A stretch of DNA of 64,000 nucleotides from CAZYTM01 sp964649725 (GTDB lineage: Bacteria > Desulfobacterota > Desulfuromonadia > Geobacterales > Geobacteraceae), in assembly GCA_964649725.1 (NCBI GenBank), contig CAZYTM010000002.1, forward strand, positions 434,001-498,000, given 5' to 3'. Positions within the stretch are counted from its first letter, which is position 1. Each line of letters opens with the position of its first letter. Positions 61,567 to 64,000 of the stretch are shown here, piece by piece. Position numbers and translations under genes: made by a program. The notes under the pieces were generated by a model. The model made no database searches. It had not been told where the DNA came from and worked only from the letters and a program-made list of their open reading frames with translations.

Positions 61567-63174
61567 ATGTATTGTGAATTCTACGGGTTCAAGGAAAAAC
61601 CGTTCACCACGACCCCTAATCCGCGCTTCATCTTCCTCAGCAAAAACCATAAGGAGGCGTTTGCCCATCTCCTTTACGGCATCGACCACCATGCCGGTTT
61701 CATCGAATTGACCGGCGAGGTCGGCACCGGCAAGACCACGGTACTCCGTTCACTCTTAAGCCAACTGGAAGAGACCAGTCACCGCAGTGCCCTGATCCTC
61801 AACCCCTGTCTCTCTGCACCGGAACTGCTCCGGAGCATCAACCGCGAATACGGTATACCCTGGCAAGGGCTGAACAGCGCAGAACTGCTGGATGCGCTGA
61901 ACCTTTTCCTGGTGGATGAGCACAAAAACGGCCGGAGCGTAGTACTGGTCATCGATGAGGCGCAGAACCTGGAGCCGGCGGTGCTGGAGCAACTACGGCT
62001 GGTCTCCAACCTTGAGACCGAGACCACCAAACTGATCCAGATCATCCTGGCCGGACAGCCTGAACTGCGACAGCTGCTGCGCCGGCCGGAACTCCGCCAG
62101 GTAGGGCAGCGGGTCAGCGTCACCTATCATCTTCAGCCGATGGACTTCACCGACACCTGCAACTATATAGAGCACCGCCTGGAGGTTGCCGGTGGCTGGA
62201 AGGCAGCCACCTTTGTCCCGGCTGCCCTGAAAAAACTCTATCAATACAGCGGCGGTATCCCGCGGCTGCTTAACATCGCCTGCGACCGTGCCCTGTTGAT
62301 CGGCTATACCGAGGAGAGCCGCGAGATAAGTGCGCCGATGGCAGCCAGGGCGATTATCGAGGTGCGGGGGGACGAACCGCCTCGATATATGTCGCGCCGT
62401 TGGCTGACAGCAGTTGCAGTCGCTGTCGCCATGGTAGGCAGCATCGCTTTCTGGGGGTGGCGCAGCAGTGCTACGCCGGCAAAAAGAGCCAGCAGAGCAG
62501 TTGCTGCAACAGATTTCCTGCCAGCAGTGAGCCGCGAACTTGCATCTATCAGCGAATCAGCCAGCAACATTAAAGCCTTTAACGCCCTGGCAGCTCTCTG
62601 GCAGGCCCCGCCCGCCCAACCCCCACCTTCTGATAACGGAACTGTCGACCTGGAGCTACTTGCCCGAGAGCGCTCCCTGCAACTGCTGAGATTCAGCGGC
62701 AGCCTCGGTCTGCTGCAACGGATCGGGAGCCCGGCGGTACTGGAGATCACCCCCCCTGGAGCGACCGGGAAGCGCTATCTGGCCATCACCGGCATGAGTG
62801 GCGACCGATTGCAGATCATGCCGGCTTTGCTCGGCCGGAGCGAGATAGGGAGTAGCGAACTGGAGAGTATCTGGTCGGGTCGTGGGTATCTGCTCTGGCG
62901 CAATTTCCATTCTATCCCGACCCTTGTTGCGGCTGGCACCAGGGGGGACGGGGTGAGCAAACTGCAGCAACTGCTGAAAAGAGCCGGAGTGATGCCGCAG
63001 GAGCCGACCGGTATCTTTGACAAGACCACTATAGCCGCGGTCCGCAAATTCCAGTCAAGCCAGGGGGTGACGGCAGATGGCCGGGTCGGCAACCAGACGC
63101 TGCTGCTTCTCTACCGGGTCGCCGGCCAGAATCCTCAACCAAGCCTGCAAGGCCTAGGGGGGAACAACCGATGA
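61567..63174 (+). CDS. gspA: GspA/ExeA-like AAA+ ATPase with PG-binding domain
   Basis: A 535-residue ATPase: Walker A GEVGTGKTT (residues 50-58), Walker B VVLVIDEAQNL, a membrane helix (about 275-292), and a C-terminal peptidoglycan-binding domain (LQQLLKRAGVMPQEPTGIFD, QSSQGVTADGRVGNQTL). It resembles ExeA/GspA, which binds peptidoglycan and helps place the type II secretin. The gspB-like gene overlaps its stop by four bases. Other type II genes are outside the window. Name is by family likeness. Confidence 0.82.
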   Translation: MYCEFYGFKEKPFTTTPNPRFIFLSKNHKEAFAHLLYGIDHHAGFIELTGEVGTGKTTVLRSLLSQLEETSHRSALILNPCLSAPELLRSINREYGIPWQGLNSAELLDALNLFLVDEHKNGRSVVLVIDEAQNLEPAVLEQLRLVSNLETETTKLIQIILAGQPELRQLLRRPELRQVGQRVSVTYHLQPMDFTDTCNYIEHRLEVAGGWKAATFVPAALKKLYQYSGGIPRLLNIACDRALLIGYTEESREISAPMAARAIIEVRGDEPPRYMSRRWLTAVAVAVAMVGSIAFWGWRSSATPAKRASRAVAATDFLPAVSRELASISESASNIKAFNALAALWQAPPAQPPPSDNGTVDLELLARERSLQLLRFSGSLGLLQRIGSPAVLEITPPGATGKRYLAITGMSGDRLQIMPALLGRSEIGSSELESIWSGRGYLLWRNFHSIPTLVAAGTRGDGVSKLQQLLKRAGVMPQEPTGIFDKTTIAAVRKFQSSQGVTADGRVGNQTLLLLYRVAGQNPQPSLQGLGGNNR

Positions 63175-63842
63175 GTTCGATTCTGAAAGCCCTGCAGAAA
63201 CTGGAGCAGGAAAAACGGGCCCGGCGCAGCGGCAACCAGGACATAGCTGCCGGGGTGTTGCGCAACGGCCGCCGGCCGCCACCGCGGCCAGCCTGGATCT
63301 TTCCGGCAACGCTGGCTATCACCACCCTCATCGCCGTGCTGGTGACCTATCTTGTCGTGCGCCCGGCTCCAGAGACCGTGACAACTGTAAAGAGCTCCCC
63401 CCCTACCGCTGATCTTCCCCACCAGCCGCCCGGTTTACCCCCTGGCACGACCGCAGCACCTGAAGCTCCGGCCAACTATCTGATAATCCCGGGGAACACC
63501 GCCCCGGAGGGGTATCTCTCCGCTACACCGCCGCGCTCAACACCTCTCCCAGCCGCACCTGCGACAGAGTTGCCGCAGCACTCCCTGCCGCCACCTGTTT
63601 CGGTCGCTGAACCGGCACCGGCAGAACCGCCGGCACCGGTAGAAAAGCATCCCCGTCTGAGCGTCACCGGCATCGGCTGGCAGAAGGACAGTTCGTCCCG
63701 TCTCGCCGTGGTGAACGGCACTGCCGTCAGCGAAGGGAGCAGTATCGAAGGGGCCAGGGTCGAGGAGATATTCCCGGACAGGGTCCGCTTCTCGGCTGCC
63801 GGCGAACGGTTCGAAGTCTTCATCGGCAAGGCCAACCATTGA
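63171..63842 (+). CDS. gspB: GspB-like general secretion protein
   Basis: A 223-residue protein starting MSSILKALQKLEQEKRAR, as GspB partners do, with a single membrane helix (about residues 42-62), a Pro-rich periplasmic linker, and a C-terminal domain (SVTGIGWQKDSSSRLAVVNG, GARVEEIFPDRVRFS) of the GspB type. It would work with the GspA-like ATPase. The 4-base overlap with that gene shows coupling. Confidence 0.82.
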   Translation: MSSILKALQKLEQEKRARRSGNQDIAAGVLRNGRRPPPRPAWIFPATLAITTLIAVLVTYLVVRPAPETVTTVKSSPPTADLPHQPPGLPPGTTAAPEAPANYLIIPGNTAPEGYLSATPPRSTPLPAAPATELPQHSLPPPVSVAEPAPAEPPAPVEKHPRLSVTGIGWQKDSSSRLAVVNGTAVSEGSSIEGARVEEIFPDRVRFSAAGERFEVFIGKANH

Positions 63843-63849
63843 GAATGCC

Positions 63850-64000
63850 ATGCTCTCCTATCTGATTCGCGGCGCTTTACTGGTAGATGGCTCTGGCAAC
63901 CCACCCTGCCGTGCCGATCTGGCAGTGCGCAACAACCTGATAGTGGCGGTTGAGGAAGATATCCGCGAGCAGGCCGGGATTTTGCTGGAGGCTGACGGTC
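63850..64000 (+). CDS. Amidohydrolase start (N-acyl-D-amino-acid deacylase-like), partial
   Basis: The first 50 codons of a gene cut by the window edge. The translation begins MLSYLIRGALLVDGSGNPP and continues RADLAVRNNLIVAVEED, the usual opening strands of D-aminoacylase/amidohydrolase enzymes. ATG at 63850 lies 7 bases after the gspB stop. No stop codon is reached. Function beyond family is unknown. Confidence 0.6.
   Translation, partial: MLSYLIRGALLVDGSGNPPCRADLAVRNNLIVAVEEDIREQAGILLEADG

Overview
The window looks like chromosome of a Geobacter-type bacterium (order Desulfuromonadales/Geobacterales). The pointers are a citrate synthase of the eukaryote-like type known from Geobacteraceae, a secreted multiheme cytochrome lipoprotein behind a GEMM-I cyclic-dinucleotide riboswitch, a single-chain pyruvate carboxylase, GC-rich coding sequence, many two-component proteins and sigma-54 machinery. 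This placement is inference from gene content; no search was run. No rRNA, tRNA, complete insertion sequence, prophage or CRISPR array was seen.

Layout. 0.3-7.2 kb: a membrane protein, a zeta-toxin-like kinase with a small partner, a PH-like membrane protein, a LysE exporter, then a flavin reductase, crotonase, iron-sulfur protein and ferritin-like protein. 7.2-10.2 kb: the cytochrome lipoprotein (seven tandem cytochrome domains plus three further heme motifs) with its riboswitch and terminator, divergent from a DODA-type dioxygenase. 11-15.3 kb: PilZ, RdgC, several small membrane proteins and a cupin. 15.4-24.5 kb: pyruvate carboxylase, a SurA/PpiC isomerase, a DUF1450 protein, ferritin, an NtrC-type regulator, a CcdAB module and a DUF4384 lipid- or envelope-associated protein. 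24.5-31.6 kb: thioesterase, uracil-DNA glycosylase, CoaBC, a heptanucleotide repeat tract, an MBL hydrolase, a YhaM-type nuclease and a FAD protein.

31.6-40.6 kb is a minus-strand block of signalling genes (two single-domain receivers, a receiver-kinase hybrid, a universal stress protein, a zinc-ribbon/GAF protein) followed upstream by RodZ, a PilF-like TPR lipoprotein, a PfkB kinase, MTA phosphorylase, RlmN and Ndk. 40.4-49.1 kb holds a small lipoprotein, an aldehyde dehydrogenase, AMMECR1, citrate synthase with a long structured leader, an M24 peptidase, a 56-residue membrane protein, an M23 peptidase, a TPR protein and a DUF502 protein. 49.5-56.4 kb holds a Cache-HAMP-PAS histidine kinase with its receiver, a DUF4388/roadblock pair behind a sigma-54-like promoter, the CtpA protease and a Fis-like protein. 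56.4-64 kb holds a duplicated terminator, MiaA, a very large rhomboid fusion protein, a glycosyltransferase, a GspA/GspB pair and the start of an amidohydrolase.

Themes: electron transfer and oxygen/iron handling (cytochrome, two ferritin-like proteins), cyclic-dinucleotide control (riboswitch, PilZ), anaplerosis and TCA entry (Pyc, GltA), and envelope or pilus biology (RodZ, PilF-like, GspA/B, CtpA, rhomboid). The most unusual items are the riboswitch-controlled repeat cytochrome, the rhomboid-TPR-zinc-ribbon-DUF4870 fusion, the sigma-54-associated DUF4388/roadblock pair, the zeta-toxin/partner pair, the imperfect duplication before miaA, and the structured region upstream of gltA.
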